Below are positions 1-12,864 of a stretch of 64,000 nucleotides of DNA, piece by piece. Location of the stretch: positions 1,808,001 through 1,872,000 of the forward strand of contig CP158972.1 in assembly GCA_040429635.1 (NCBI GenBank), given 5' to 3'. The notes beneath the pieces are model-generated. The model did not search any database, was not told the origin of the DNA, and saw only the letters and a program-made list of their open reading frames with translations. A program made the position numbers and the translations under genes. Position 1 is the stretch's first letter, and each line of letters begins with the position of its first letter. Source of the stretch: Tamlana crocina (GTDB lineage Bacteria; Bacteroidota; Bacteroidia; Flavobacteriales; Flavobacteriaceae).

Positions 1-1
1 C

Positions 2-676
2 AAATTTGTAGAAAGCAGTACCATGGGCCCCCGTGGCGATGTAATTGCTCAAATGGATTGGTGTGTTGGCCAAATTACCAAAGCACTTGAAAAGCAAGGT
101 TTATTAGATAATACCTTAATTGTTTTTACAAGTGATAACGGTCCTATTCTGGATGATGGCTATTTAGATTATGCTAGAGAATTAGTTGGTGACCATAAAC
201 CAGGTGGAGGTTACCGGGGTAGCAAATACTCGGCTTATGAAGCAGGTACCCGTATGCCTACTGTGGTGCATTGGCCAAAAGAAGTAAAACCAGGTGTTAG
301 TAATGCCTTATTGTCACAAGTGGACTTGTATGCCTCATTAGCGTCCTTGGTCGATCAAAAGGTTGCAAAAGATGATGCTGTTGATAGTCAAAACTTTATG
401 GAGTCTTGGTTAGGGAAATCTAAGAAAGGCCGTAAATTTTTACTCGAAGAATCATACACCTTCGGTTTTAGAATGGATAATTGGAAATATATAAAACCTA
501 AAGATAAACCTGTACCTAATTGGATTGTTCAAAAGTTTGTAGATCCCGGATTTAGACCAGAACCACAATTGTTCAATTTAGACGAAGATCCATCAGAATC
601 TAAAAACATTGCCAGCAAATATCCCAAGATAGTTGCCAAAATGGAGGCCGAATTAAAAGAAATTCTGGAAAAATAA
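2..676 (+). CDS. Sulfatase, C-terminal part (start outside window)
   Basis: The reading frame is open from base 2 to the stop at 674-676, so the gene begins before the window and the Met near base 23 is internal. What is seen is the C-terminal part of an FGly-type (S1) sulfatase: an alpha-helix followed by 'LIVFTSDNGP', the conserved Asp-Asn metal-site motif, then a Lys/Arg-rich 'GGGYRGSK' loop and 'EAGTRMP', the usual substrate-side stretch. The Cys-x-Pro/Ala-x-Arg active-site motif is not in view. The family removes sulfate esters from glycans in the periplasm. It lies 6 bp before a second sulfatase on the same strand, so both are probably one operon. Subfamily not assigned. Confidence 0.88.
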   Translation, partial: KFVESSTMGPRGDVIAQMDWCVGQITKALEKQGLLDNTLIVFTSDNGPILDDGYLDYARELVGDHKPGGGYRGSKYSAYEAGTRMPTVVHWPKEVKPGVSNALLSQVDLYASLASLVDQKVAKDDAVDSQNFMESWLGKSKKGRKFLLEESYTFGFRMDNWKYIKPKDKPVPNWIVQKFVDPGFRPEPQLFNLDEDPSESKNIASKYPKIVAKMEAELKEILEK

Positions 677-682
677 AGTATT

Positions 683-2554
683 ATGAGAATAATTTTATTG
701 GCGTTGTGTTTATTTACAATAATGTCGTGCCAAGCACAAGACAAACCTAATATTCTTTGGGTAACCATAGAGGATACTTCTCCTCTCTTTATAGGTTGTT
801 ACGGTAATGAACAAGCCAGTACACCAGTAATTGATAAATTAGCAGAAGAGGGTGTAAAGTTTACAAACGCATTTTCTACAGGTACAGTATGTGCGGCCAG
901 TCGGTCAACAATAATAACGGGTGTTCGAACTTATAAAATGGGTACAGGCCACCAAAGAAGTCAATATCCTATTCCGGGTTTTATTAAAGGCTTCCCTTTT
1001 TACTTGAAGCAATTGGGGTATTACACAACCAATAATTCTAAAACAGATTATAATATTGCCAACGAAAAAGATTTTGTAAAAGAGGCTTGGGACGAAAGTT
1101 CCAACAAGGCCACTTGGAAAAATAGGGCCGAAGGCCAACCCTTCTTTGCTGTATTCAATTTTGCAGAATCGCATCAGTCACGAACCATGTCGTGGACTTT
1201 TGAACAGTACCAAAAGCATGTTTGGAATCATTTGCCTGACGAAGATAAAATTGCTGACGATGCTTTTGATATGCCTCCTTTTTATAACGATACCCCCGAA
1301 ATGCGTAAGCAATTTGCAAGAGTTTATAATTCCATTAAACTTACCGATAATCGAATAGGGGAATTATTGCAAAAATTAGAAGAAGATGGACTAAAAGACG
1401 ATACCATTATTTTCTTTTATGCTGATCATGGCGAGGGTATACCAAGGGCAAAAACTAACGGCATAAATTTAGGGTACCGTGTGCCATTTGTGGCGTGGTT
1501 TCCTGAAAAATTTAAACATCTATCACCGTGGGAAACAGGAAAGCCAACAAATAAACTTATTAGTTTTGAAGATTTAGGGCCTACAATGATTGATTTGTTA
1601 GGAGGTAAAGTGCCAGAATACATGAAAGGAAAACGCCTTTTTGACTCAGATTCAAATAATAAAAAAGATTTGTTGTTACTGTCTACAGATAGGGTGGATA
1701 ATGGATTAGACTTAGTAAGAACCGTAACCGATGGTAAGTTTGTATATTCTAGAAACTTTATGCCATTTATTCCTGAAGTAAGGTATATCAATTATTTGGA
1801 GATTGCTGATATCACAAAACATATGCGTAAAGATTTAAAACAAGGTAAACTTAACGCATTCCAATCTCGGGTTTTTGAGGAGCGCCCCTTTGAAGTGTTA
1901 TATGATATTGAAAATGATATATGGGAAGAGCACAACTTAGCGGACAATGCAAAGTATAATCCTGTTTTAGAGAAGATGAGACAGTTTTTAGACAGTACTC
2001 TTTTAGAGGATAAAGATATATTGTTTATGCCCGAGTACGATATGGCTAAAATATCTGAAAACCAAACTCCTTACGAATACCGTTTAACGGACGACTACAA
2101 TTTTAATGAAATTTATAAAATCGCTTCATTATCTGGTAAGAAGGGCAGAAAGGTAGCGCAAGCTCAAATAGAATCTCTAAAGCACGACGATAGATTAGTT
2201 AGGTATTGGGCTAGTGTAGGTTTGATGTCTCAGGACCAAAAGATTTTAGAATCATTTCAGAAGGAATTAAATGAATCACTTCAGGATGATTATTCTCCCG
2301 TAGCTATAACTGTTTCTGCAATCTTGTATAGTAAATTTCAAAGTAAAAAGGCTATGGAAGTTTTAAATAACTTCGCTAAAAATGAGGATTGGACTCTGGC
2401 TTTAATGTCTATTAATTATATGCTTTATTGTCAAGACAGAACACCGTTTGAACCTACAATTGAAGCATTACTTCAAAACCAAAACCTTAATTGGCATGTA
2501 AAAAGTGCATGCCTTGATTTTGAGGAAAGTCAAAGATTGAGGAAAGAAATTTAA
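683..2554 (+). CDS. FGly-dependent sulfatase lipoprotein
   Basis: A 623-aa S1-type sulfatase. The N-terminus is a lipoprotein signal with lipobox ending at Cys16 (TIMSC). 'KPNILWVTIED' carries the first metal-binding acids, and Cys70 in CAASR fits the C-x-A-x-R motif whose Cys is converted to formylglycine. 'FFYADHGEG' gives the later Asp/His pair. The C-terminal 130 residues or so look helical and repeat-like (HEAT-like), longer than a minimal sulfatase. The family hydrolyses sulfate esters on polysaccharide fragments; the linkage cut cannot be told from sequence. It sits 6 bp after one sulfatase and 19 bp before a GH2 gene, in the same direction, so co-transcription is likely. Confidence 0.92.
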   Translation: MRIILLALCLFTIMSCQAQDKPNILWVTIEDTSPLFIGCYGNEQASTPVIDKLAEEGVKFTNAFSTGTVCAASRSTIITGVRTYKMGTGHQRSQYPIPGFIKGFPFYLKQLGYYTTNNSKTDYNIANEKDFVKEAWDESSNKATWKNRAEGQPFFAVFNFAESHQSRTMSWTFEQYQKHVWNHLPDEDKIADDAFDMPPFYNDTPEMRKQFARVYNSIKLTDNRIGELLQKLEEDGLKDDTIIFFYADHGEGIPRAKTNGINLGYRVPFVAWFPEKFKHLSPWETGKPTNKLISFEDLGPTMIDLLGGKVPEYMKGKRLFDSDSNNKKDLLLLSTDRVDNGLDLVRTVTDGKFVYSRNFMPFIPEVRYINYLEIADITKHMRKDLKQGKLNAFQSRVFEERPFEVLYDIENDIWEEHNLADNAKYNPVLEKMRQFLDSTLLEDKDILFMPEYDMAKISENQTPYEYRLTDDYNFNEIYKIASLSGKKGRKVAQAQIESLKHDDRLVRYWASVGLMSQDQKILESFQKELNESLQDDYSPVAITVSAILYSKFQSKKAMEVLNNFAKNEDWTLALMSINYMLYCQDRTPFEPTIEALLQNQNLNWHVKSACLDFEESQRLRKEI

Positions 2555-2573
2555 ATTAAAAACCAAAGATACC

Positions 2574-5372
2574 ATGAAATTATATCAAACCGTAGTTCTA
2601 GTTTTTATGCTCATATTGGGTGCTTGTGCGCCAAAGGTAGATCGAATAGATTTGTCGGGTATATGGCAGGTAAAATTAGATTCCACAAATGTTGGAAAGC
2701 AAGAAAATTGGGCGGGGTCAAAACTAGAAGGAAGAGAAATTAGTTTACCAGGAACTTTAGATGATGCCGAAATAGGAACGCCAAACAAACTTGAACCAGC
2801 AATAAATAATTACGTAATGTCCAATTTAACCCGAAAACATCAGTATATAGGGAAAGCGTGGTATCAAAAAGAAATTGAAATACCCAAAGATTGGAAAGAG
2901 AAATCGGTGACATTAAACCTTGAACGGGTGCTATGGGAGTCCACTGTGTATATTGACGATAAAATAATCGGTAAAGCAAATAGCTTAATTGGCGCACATA
3001 GTTTTGAAATTCCAGATAATATTTCTGCGGGAAAACATATGCTTACTATTTGTGTAGATAACTCCAACAAGTACCCAAACATAAACGTTGCAGGAACACG
3101 TTATCCAGATAAAGTAAACCAAGACATGGCTCATGCCTACACCAATCACACACAAATAAAGTGGAATGGTATAATTGGCGATATTTCGCTAAATGCTTCA
3201 GGCCAGAATAAGCCCAATAATATTCAGGTTTACCCCAAAAAAGATTTAAAAGGATTAAAGGTAACATTCGAACAACCCGTCGCACTTGATGGGGCAGTAG
3301 CCTTAAATATTAAAACTTTAAATGGGGCAGAAATTTACAGCAAACAATTAGAGGCTGTAAAAGTTTCAAACAACGAATTTTCTATTGAAGTGGATAAGCC
3401 GGAAGGCCTTGAGTTATGGGATGAGTTCAACCCCAATTTGTATGAGGTTTCAGTAAAAACGAATACCGGAACGGTTAGCACTACTTTTGGATACAAAGTT
3501 GTGGATAGCCATGATGGCGATTTAACCTTAAATGATAAACGTATTTTTTTAAGAGGAAATTTGGAGTGTGTTATTTTTCCGCTAACTGGTTATCCGCCAA
3601 TGCAGAAAGAAGACTGGGCAACTCTTATAAAACAAGCAAAAGATTATGGTTTAAATCACCTACGTTTTCATTCATGGTGTCCTCCAAAAGCAGCTTTTGA
3701 GGCTGCAGACGAGGCTGGTTTTTACGTTCAGGTAGAACTGCCGCATTGGAGTTTAAAAGTAGGGGAAGACCAAGCCACTAACGCGTTTTTAAAAGCTGAA
3801 GCCGATAAAATTATAAAGGATTATGGTAACCATCCATCTTTTATTTTCATGGCGATGGGGAATGAATTGGAAGGTGACGCTGCCTTTCTAAATAGCCTTG
3901 TTAAAGATTTGAAACAGAAAGACGATAGGCATTTATATGCAACAACAGCATTTTCGTTCCAAAGGCCAATGGGGACAAGACCCGAACCGGAAGATGAGTA
4001 CTTTATTGCTCAATGGACCAAGAGAGGATGGATTCGAGGACAAGGTGTTTTTAATGACAAACCACCGCATTTTAATGCAGATTATACTTCTGGAGCGGAA
4101 CATATAGAAGTGCCTTTAATTTCCCATGAAATTGGTCAGTATTCCGTATATCCCGATATGAGTGAAATAGAAAAGTATACAGGGGTTTTGGAGCCGCTAA
4201 ACTTTATAGCGGTAAAACAAGATTTAGAGAAGAAGGGACTTTTGGATTTAGCTCCGGAGTTCACATATAATTCAGGAAAGTTGGCCGCTTTGTTATACAA
4301 GGAGGAAATCGAGAGGGCTTTAAAGACACCAAGTTTTGATGGCTTTCAGTTGCTGCAGCTTCAAGATTTTCCTGGGCAAGGAACCGCTTTGGTAGGTTTG
4401 TTAAATGCTTTTTGGGAATCGAAAGGAGTTATCTCTGCCGAAGAATTTAGCCAATTTAATAGCGAATTGGTTCCGTTAATTAGATTTGAAAAAGCAGTTT
4501 ACGAAAGCGGAGAGTCTTTCATAGCTACTATTGAAGTGGCCAATTTTTTCAAAGATTTGAAAAACAAAATCATCAATTGGAGCATAACAGATGAGGCAGG
4601 AAAAGAAGTGAAATCTGGTAGTCTAACTGATATTAATCTATCTATAGGAAACAACACAGATTTAGGAGTTATTGATTACACTGTTGAGGCAAAAGAAGCC
4701 AGAAAACTAAATATTAGTGTAAGCGTAGCAGAAACAAAATATAAAAACAGTTGGAATATATGGGTGTATCCAAAAACTGTTTCTACAACATCAGCAGATA
4801 TCTTAATAACATCTTCTTTTCAAGAGGCTTCAAAAGCATTGCATAAAGGAAAAACCGTGTTGCTAAATCCAGATTATAAAGGACTAAAAGGTACAACAGG
4901 ACGATTTGTGCCTGTTTTTTGGAGTCCTGTACATTTTCCCGACCAGCCAGCAACAATGGGTGTTATGGTAAATGAAGCGCATCCAGCTTTTAATCATTTC
5001 CCAACAAGTTCGCATACCGATTGGCAATGGTGGGATTTATGTATAAAATCAAAATCTGTTATTATAGATTCCTTGAAAGTGACACCGATAGTTCGAGTGA
5101 TAGATAATTTTGTTACCAACCATCACCTAGCTAATGTTTTCGAAGCTAATGTAGGGCAAGGAAAGCTGGTGTTTTCTGCCATAGATTTAACTACAGATTT
5201 GGACAAGAGGCCAGTAGCGAGACAATTGAGATATAGCTTACTGGAGTACATGAAAAGCGATAGCTTTAATCCGTCTGAAACAATCCAAATGAAGGACCTG
5301 GAACAGGTTAAAATTGAAGGTAAAAGTAGCACGTTTTCAGCAGAAGACGTCTATAGTAGTGGATACAATTAA
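2574..5372 (+). CDS. Glycoside hydrolase family 2 protein (divergent), lipoprotein
   Basis: A 932-aa exo-acting GH2-type enzyme with a lipoprotein signal (Cys18 in LGACAP). Domain order: jelly-roll sugar-binding fold (about 25-210), Ig-like domain (about 215-310), TIM barrel (about 315-640), then a long C-terminal beta-rich part with a putative beta-sandwich. Glu431 in 'AMGNELEG' matches the GH2 acid/base; Glu519 in 'SHEIGQ' is the likely nucleophile. The barrel is unlike LacZ: the start of the catalytic domain has 'HSWCPP' and the substrate-site residues differ, so galactosidase, glucuronidase or another activity cannot be chosen. Its neighbours are sulfatases, fitting stepwise trimming of a sulfated glycan in the periplasm or at the outer membrane. 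Confidence 0.85.
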   Translation: MKLYQTVVLVFMLILGACAPKVDRIDLSGIWQVKLDSTNVGKQENWAGSKLEGREISLPGTLDDAEIGTPNKLEPAINNYVMSNLTRKHQYIGKAWYQKEIEIPKDWKEKSVTLNLERVLWESTVYIDDKIIGKANSLIGAHSFEIPDNISAGKHMLTICVDNSNKYPNINVAGTRYPDKVNQDMAHAYTNHTQIKWNGIIGDISLNASGQNKPNNIQVYPKKDLKGLKVTFEQPVALDGAVALNIKTLNGAEIYSKQLEAVKVSNNEFSIEVDKPEGLELWDEFNPNLYEVSVKTNTGTVSTTFGYKVVDSHDGDLTLNDKRIFLRGNLECVIFPLTGYPPMQKEDWATLIKQAKDYGLNHLRFHSWCPPKAAFEAADEAGFYVQVELPHWSLKVGEDQATNAFLKAEADKIIKDYGNHPSFIFMAMGNELEGDAAFLNSLVKDLKQKDDRHLYATTAFSFQRPMGTRPEPEDEYFIAQWTKRGWIRGQGVFNDKPPHFNADYTSGAEHIEVPLISHEIGQYSVYPDMSEIEKYTGVLEPLNFIAVKQDLEKKGLLDLAPEFTYNSGKLAALLYKEEIERALKTPSFDGFQLLQLQDFPGQGTALVGLLNAFWESKGVISAEEFSQFNSELVPLIRFEKAVYESGESFIATIEVANFFKDLKNKIINWSITDEAGKEVKSGSLTDINLSIGNNTDLGVIDYTVEAKEARKLNISVSVAETKYKNSWNIWVYPKTVSTTSADILITSSFQEASKALHKGKTVLLNPDYKGLKGTTGRFVPVFWSPVHFPDQPATMGVMVNEAHPAFNHFPTSSHTDWQWWDLCIKSKSVIIDSLKVTPIVRVIDNFVTNHHLANVFEANVGQGKLVFSAIDLTTDLDKRPVARQLRYSLLEYMKSDSFNPSETIQMKDLEQVKIEGKSSTFSAEDVYSSGYN

Positions 5373-5708
5373 TGATAATAATCATGCCGATATTCACCAT
5401 TAAAAACGTTTTTATCTAGTATTTCTATTTTTTTGTTTTCATGAAAGTACCTGAGTAAAACGCTTGTGAATTTATAGATGAAAAAATAAATAATAGAGAG
5501 ATAAGTTAATACTAACCCTAAATCGAAGGAAAGGAATATGTTAGAAAATGCGTTATTTTATTTAATTATTCTGTTGAAATATCAATAAGAGCTAAAATGG
5601 TGTCAAAAAAGTAGTATTGTCTATAAAAGCAAAATGTTAGTCCATTTAAATATTGCTTATTAAAATTAATTTTATACAAAACCAATTAACTAATTAAAAT
5701 TATTTATT
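5373..5708. other. Intergenic region without recognisable gene
   Basis: About 335 bases between the GH2 gene and the small T9SS protein. It is very AT-rich and no ORF or clear hairpin with a T run is seen. It probably holds the promoter of the downstream gene, but I find no TAnnTTTG box at a convincing place. Confidence 0.5.
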
Positions 5709-6551
5709 ATGACAAAAAAAATTACTTTTTCGCTTACAGCATTTCTGTTTTGCTCTGTTTTAGCTTTTGGGCAAACATTGGTTAACGATTTCGAATCGGG
5801 GACTACGGGTTTACTTAATGTTGGGGGAGGTATAACCACTTCAGTGGTGGCAAACCCTAACACATCAGGGTTGAACACATCAGCCAATTGTTTGGAAATT
5901 AAAAGAACGGGCGCCCAATGGTGGGTTTTTCAAGGTGTTGATGTTGTTGACATGGCTATTTCATCTTCTGAAACCAAATTTTTAAGTATGATGGTTAATT
6001 TTCCAGCACAACCAGATTTGGGGGTTCGTTTTGATGCTCCTGACGATGCATCAAATGGGAGCGAGGTAGTAAGGGCCGTAAATTCGTATACAGATTTTAA
6101 CCAATGGCAGGAAATTGTGTTTGAAATTAAAGATAGTCCGGCGGCAACAGCATTTACTTTAGGGACTTTATATAGATTATCTATCCATCCAGATATAGGT
6201 TATGAAAATGTGCCAGCAGGTCAAGTGCTAAACAATACAGATGCTTTCGGTTACATTGATAATATTCAAATTTTAGATAGCAATCCTTTATCTGCTTCCG
6301 ATTTAAAGTTTGAGAATAGCGTTTCGTTATTCCCAAACCCAGTACAATCTACTTTTAAATTAAAAACCCAAAGTAATACAATTGTTGAGAATGTATCGAT
6401 TTATAATATTTTGGGAAATAAGGTGGCCGAAAACATAATTAGTTTTAATGATAATGAGTATGATATAAGTGGTTTGCAATCTGGAGTTTATGTTGTTGAA
6501 ATAGCTAATTCTCAAGGGAACACGGCCTTTAAAAGAATCGTTAAGAACTAA
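5709..6551 (+). CDS. Secreted protein with T9SS type A sorting domain
   Basis: A 280-aa protein with a cleavable signal peptide (cut near 'LAFGQ', residue 21). The middle (about 22-195) is a beta-rich domain resembling a carbohydrate-binding jelly roll: it begins 'LVNDFESG' and ends with 'DNIQIL', both typical of CBM-like ligand-binding domains in Bacteroidota. Residues about 205-280 form a T9SS type A sorting domain ('LFPNPVQ...', 'YNILGNKV', 'LQSGVYVVEI', ending in 'KRIVKN'), so the protein should be exported and anchored at the cell surface or released. No catalytic motif is seen. In this locus it may bind the target polysaccharide. A strong terminator follows, so it is probably the last gene of its transcript or a single-gene unit. 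Confidence 0.8.
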   Translation: MTKKITFSLTAFLFCSVLAFGQTLVNDFESGTTGLLNVGGGITTSVVANPNTSGLNTSANCLEIKRTGAQWWVFQGVDVVDMAISSSETKFLSMMVNFPAQPDLGVRFDAPDDASNGSEVVRAVNSYTDFNQWQEIVFEIKDSPAATAFTLGTLYRLSIHPDIGYENVPAGQVLNNTDAFGYIDNIQILDSNPLSASDLKFENSVSLFPNPVQSTFKLKTQSNTIVENVSIYNILGNKVAENIISFNDNEYDISGLQSGVYVVEIANSQGNTAFKRIVKN

Positions 6552-6630
6552 ATAATAAACCTTAATTTGATGTTATAAAATACCTCAATAAAAAGATATT
6601 ACATCAAGTTGGTTTATAATTGAAAAGGAG

Positions 6631-6663
6631 CAGACATAACTATATTATGTCTGTTTTTTTTTT
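6631..6663 (+). terminator. Rho-independent terminator
   Basis: A perfect 9-bp stem (6631-6639 with 6645-6653), a 5-base loop and a run of ten T. It ends the transcript of the T9SS-sorted protein and separates it from the LacZ-type gene. Confidence 0.85.
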
Positions 6664-6701
6664 AATCATTTTAACTCCGTTAGTGTATTTGCATTCTGTA
6701 A

Positions 6702-9935
<3,234 letters not shown>

Positions 9936-9962
9936 AGTTTGCATTGAATTAACGAACAAAAA

Positions 9963-11378
9963 ATGAATATTCTTTTTAAAACCATATGTTTTGCACTCTT
10001 AACTTTGAGTTCGTTGGGTTGTAAAACAAAATTAAACGAACAAACAGTGGCAGCTACAAAGCCACCCAACGTTATAGTTGTTCTATTGGATGATGCCGGC
10101 TATGTAGATTTTGGGTTTATGGGTAGTAAAGATTTGCACACACCAAACATTGATGCCCTAGCAAGTAATGGCGTTATTTTTACCGATGCTCATGTAAGTG
10201 CCACGGTTTGTGCACCTTCCAGGGCCGGTTTGCTAACAGGGAAATACCAACAGAGGTTCGGGTTTGAAGCCAACGGTACTGGAGGTATTGGTTTAAGTGA
10301 CGGTGTTGTAACCATGGCAGATGTGTTTCGAGCCAATGGCTACAATACCTATGCCCTAGGGAAATGGCATCTGGGAGAAGAAATGTCCGATCATCCAAAT
10401 AACAGAGGTTTCGACGAGTTTTATGGGTTTATTTCGGGTAGTCGTTCTTATTTTCCTTTGGCGAATCCAAGCAAAGAAAAAATGCTTCAACATAATGGAG
10501 AGCGTGTGGTTTTTAATGGTTATATGACGGATGTTTTGGGAGACCAGTCTTTAAAATTTATGGAGGATTCAAAAAGGAAACCATTTTTTATGTATTTGGC
10601 ATACAATGCCGTGCATACACCTATGGAAGCTAAAAAAGAAGATTTAGAACGCTTTGAAAATCACCCGCGTAGAGAATTAGCAGCCATGACATGGTCGTTA
10701 GATCAAAACGTAGGTAAATTATTGAATAAATTAGAAGAACTGGGTGAACGTGAAAATACCTTAATTTATTTTTTAAGCGATAATGGAGGAGCCCATAATA
10801 ACCAATCGCAATCTGGTCCGCTTAAAGGTTGGAAAGGCAATAAGTTTGAAGGTGGGCATAGAGTGCCTTTTGTAGTGAGTTGGCCAGCTGGGTTTAAGGG
10901 TGGTAAACGCTTTGATGGGTTGTCGTCTTCATTAGATATTTTTTCAACCTCTTTGGCGGCAGCTCACATTAGTAAACCCGAACACCTTCAATTAGATGGT
11001 GTTAATTTAATACCATATTTAAGAAATGAAGCAGAAGGGAGCCCTCACGGTGAGTTGTTTTGGCGAAAATTAGATGAGTCTGCAGCTAGGATTGGCGACT
11101 ATAAATTAATTTCACTGAAAAATTTCGGTTCTGTTATGTATAATTTAAAAGATGATTTGGGAGAAAGTCAAAATATAATTAAACAAAAACCAGATGTTTT
11201 CGGTTCAATTATAGAGAGCTATAAAGCTTGGGAGTTAGAAATTATTCCGCCTTTATGGGATGAAGGAGAACAATGGATGGGGGTTACCTCTCATATCCAC
11301 AAACAACTCATGCAAAATAAGGAAGTGGAATACAAAGATATTTGGGATCCTGCTTTTAGGAAAATTTTGGAGAAGTAG
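9963..11378 (+). CDS. FGly-dependent sulfatase lipoprotein
   Basis: A 471-aa arylsulfatase-like S1 protein. The lipobox ends at Cys20 (SSLGC). 'NVIVVLLDDAGY' holds the paired metal-binding Asp, Cys83 in CAPSR is the formylglycine site, 'ALGKWHLG' gives the Lys/His pair and 'FLSDNGGAH' the second Asp/Asn pair. Length and motifs are complete. The family removes sulfate from sugars, here presumably from galactan fragments in the periplasm together with the LacZ-type enzyme 27 bp upstream. An anaerobic or aerobic FGly-generating enzyme is needed but none is in the window. An IS256-family element begins 24 bp after its stop; it does not break the gene. Confidence 0.93.
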   Translation: MNILFKTICFALLTLSSLGCKTKLNEQTVAATKPPNVIVVLLDDAGYVDFGFMGSKDLHTPNIDALASNGVIFTDAHVSATVCAPSRAGLLTGKYQQRFGFEANGTGGIGLSDGVVTMADVFRANGYNTYALGKWHLGEEMSDHPNNRGFDEFYGFISGSRSYFPLANPSKEKMLQHNGERVVFNGYMTDVLGDQSLKFMEDSKRKPFFMYLAYNAVHTPMEAKKEDLERFENHPRRELAAMTWSLDQNVGKLLNKLEELGERENTLIYFLSDNGGAHNNQSQSGPLKGWKGNKFEGGHRVPFVVSWPAGFKGGKRFDGLSSSLDIFSTSLAAAHISKPEHLQLDGVNLIPYLRNEAEGSPHGELFWRKLDESAARIGDYKLISLKNFGSVMYNLKDDLGESQNIIKQKPDVFGSIIESYKAWELEIIPPLWDEGEQWMGVTSHIHKQLMQNKEVEYKDIWDPAFRKILEK

Positions 11379-11394
11379 TTGTTGGTAATAGCAG

Positions 11395-11402
11395 TTTTTT
11401 AT
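11395..11402. repeat. Target-site duplication, left copy
   Basis: TTTTTTAT immediately before the insertion sequence, identical to the eight bases directly after it. Eight bases is the usual duplication length for IS256-family elements. Confidence 0.8.
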
Positions 11403-11426
11403 GACACTATCCCGAAAAGTGTGTAA
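11403..11426 (+). repeat. Left terminal inverted repeat of the IS
   Basis: Pairs with 12714-12737 on the other strand; both begin with G and share GTGTGTAA at the inner end. Confidence 0.8.
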
Positions 11427-11451
11427 GTTATAAATCGAGGGTTTGGCTTAA

Positions 11452-12648
11452 TTAAAGCCGGACCCTTTTTTCAAATATAGTCAAAAACTGGTTTAAAATA
11501 ATGCCCCAGTTCCTAATGGGCATCGACCATTTCTTGGTAGCCTCTCTAATGGCTAAAAAAGTGGATTTCATAACAGCTTCATCTGTTGGGAATGAGAGTT
11601 TGTTTTTAGTGTATTTTCTGATTTTTCCATTAAGGTTTTCAATAAGGTTCGTAGTGTAAATGATTTTTCTGATTTCTAAAGGGAATTCATAGAAAGCTGT
11701 AAGTTCTTCCCAGTTGTCCCTCCAGCTTTTAATAGCGTAAGAGTACTTGTGTTCCCATTTCTGGGCAAAGTCCTCCAGAGCGGCTTTTGCTGCGCTTTTG
11801 GTAGGTGCATCATAGATGCTTTTCATATCCTTTGTAAACTCCTTCTTGTCCTTCCAAACCACATAGCGACAAGCATTTCTAATTTGATGCACCACACAGA
11901 TTTGGGTCTTGGATTCAGGAAAAACGTTTTTAATGGTGTCGGTAAAACCGTTAAGATTATCTGTGGCCGTGATAAGCAAATCCTGAACGCCTCTGGCTTT
12001 CATATCGGTTAGTACACTCATCCAAAAGGCTGCCGATTCATTCTTACCCAGCCAAAGCCCTAGGACTTCCTTTTTACCGTCTCTACGTAGTCCTACGGCA
12101 ATGTACATGGTTTTGTTAATGACTTTGGAGTTCTCCCGAACCTTAAATACAATGCCATCCATCCAAGTAATTAAATATACGGGCTCCAATGGCCTGTTCT
12201 GCCAGGCAACAATATCATTGGTAACTTTATCCGTGATGCGGGATATGGTGGATGTGGATACATCAAAATCGTAGACTTCACGGATCTGTTCTTCGATATC
12301 GGAATTACTCATGCCCTTAGCATAAAGGCTGATAATCACATTTTCTATGCCATCGACCATGTTGGTGCGTTTAGGGACGAGCATGGGGTTAAAAGAGGCT
12401 TCTCGGTCTCTGGGAACTTTAATATTGGTCTCGCCCAATGCCGTTTTTATCTTTTTGGAAGCGTAACCGTTACGGGTATTGCTGTTATCGGATTGTTGGT
12501 GCCTTTCATAATCCAGATGCGCATCAAGCTCGCCTTCAAGCATCTTTTCAATGCCCCGCTTTTGGATGGATTTTAGAAAGGAGGTTAGTTCGTCTCCTGT
12601 TTTGAACTGTTTTAAAAAGTCGTCGTTTAGAAAATCTTCTTTCTTCAT
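11452..12648 (-). CDS. IS256-family transposase
   Basis: A 398-aa mutator-type (IS256) transposase; the reading frame can be extended upstream by nine codons, but the Met at 12648 starts the typical '[13 protein letters not shown]' end and is preferred. DDE residues are recognisable: Asp in '[10 protein letters not shown]', Asp in '[10 protein letters not shown]' and Glu in '[12 protein letters not shown]'. The conserved 'CVVHQIRN' stretch is present. Length is normal for the family and no frameshift or stop is seen, so the enzyme is probably active. It moves the element by cut-and-paste or copy-out transposition, acting on the inverted repeats next to it. Confidence 0.95.
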   Translation of the reverse strand: MKKEDFLNDDFLKQFKTGDELTSFLKSIQKRGIEKMLEGELDAHLDYERHQQSDNSNTRNGYASKKIKTALGETNIKVPRDREASFNPMLVPKRTNMVDGIENVIISLYAKGMSNSDIEEQIREVYDFDVSTSTISRITDKVTNDIVAWQNRPLEPVYLITWMDGIVFKVRENSKVINKTMYIAVGLRRDGKKEVLGLWLGKNESAAFWMSVLTDMKARGVQDLLITATDNLNGFTDTIKNVFPESKTQICVVHQIRNACRYVVWKDKKEFTKDMKSIYDAPTKSAAKAALEDFAQKWEHKYSYAIKSWRDNWEELTAFYEFPLEIRKIIYTTNLIENLNGKIRKYTKNKLSFPTDEAVMKSTFLAIREATKKWSMPIRNWGIILNQFLTIFEKRVRL

Positions 12649-12713
12649 AAGTGTATAAAATTTAAAATTAAACAAAAAAATATCGAGAGCTGTTAACCCT
12701 CGATATTTAAACT

Positions 12714-12737
12714 TTACACACTTAGTGAGATACTACC
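12714..12737 (-). repeat. Right terminal inverted repeat of the IS
   Basis: Reverse complement resembles 11403-11426 (16 of 24 bases), with the identical GTGTGTAA block. Confidence 0.8.
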
Positions 12738-12745
12738 TTTTTTAT
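12738..12745. repeat. Target-site duplication, right copy
   Basis: TTTTTTAT directly after the right inverted repeat, the same as the octamer before the left one. Confidence 0.8.
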
Positions 12746-12864
12746 TTTATTCGATGGAAGCAACATGTTTATCTTGGCGCATTCAGAAAATAGCATCATT
12801 AATAGCAAATGCTATTTTGTGTTAGATAGTTGTAATCATGTTGTTCCATTACTGACAATATTTT

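Larger units (their letters stand above)
11403..12737 (-). mobile_element. Complete IS256-family insertion sequence
   Basis: A 1335-bp element bounded by imperfect 24-bp inverted repeats (16 of 24 positions match, with the inner GTGTGTAA identical) and flanked by the identical octamer TTTTTTAT. Similarity between the ends continues inward to the shared TCGAGGGTT. It holds one intact transposase gene on the - strand. A 10-bp hairpin (12678-12687 with 12699-12708) lies at the right end upstream of the transposase and could hinder read-through transcription from outside. The intact gene and perfect target duplication suggest a fairly recent insertion. It lies between the sulfatase gene and two unknown ORFs and interrupts nothing I can see. 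Confidence 0.9.
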
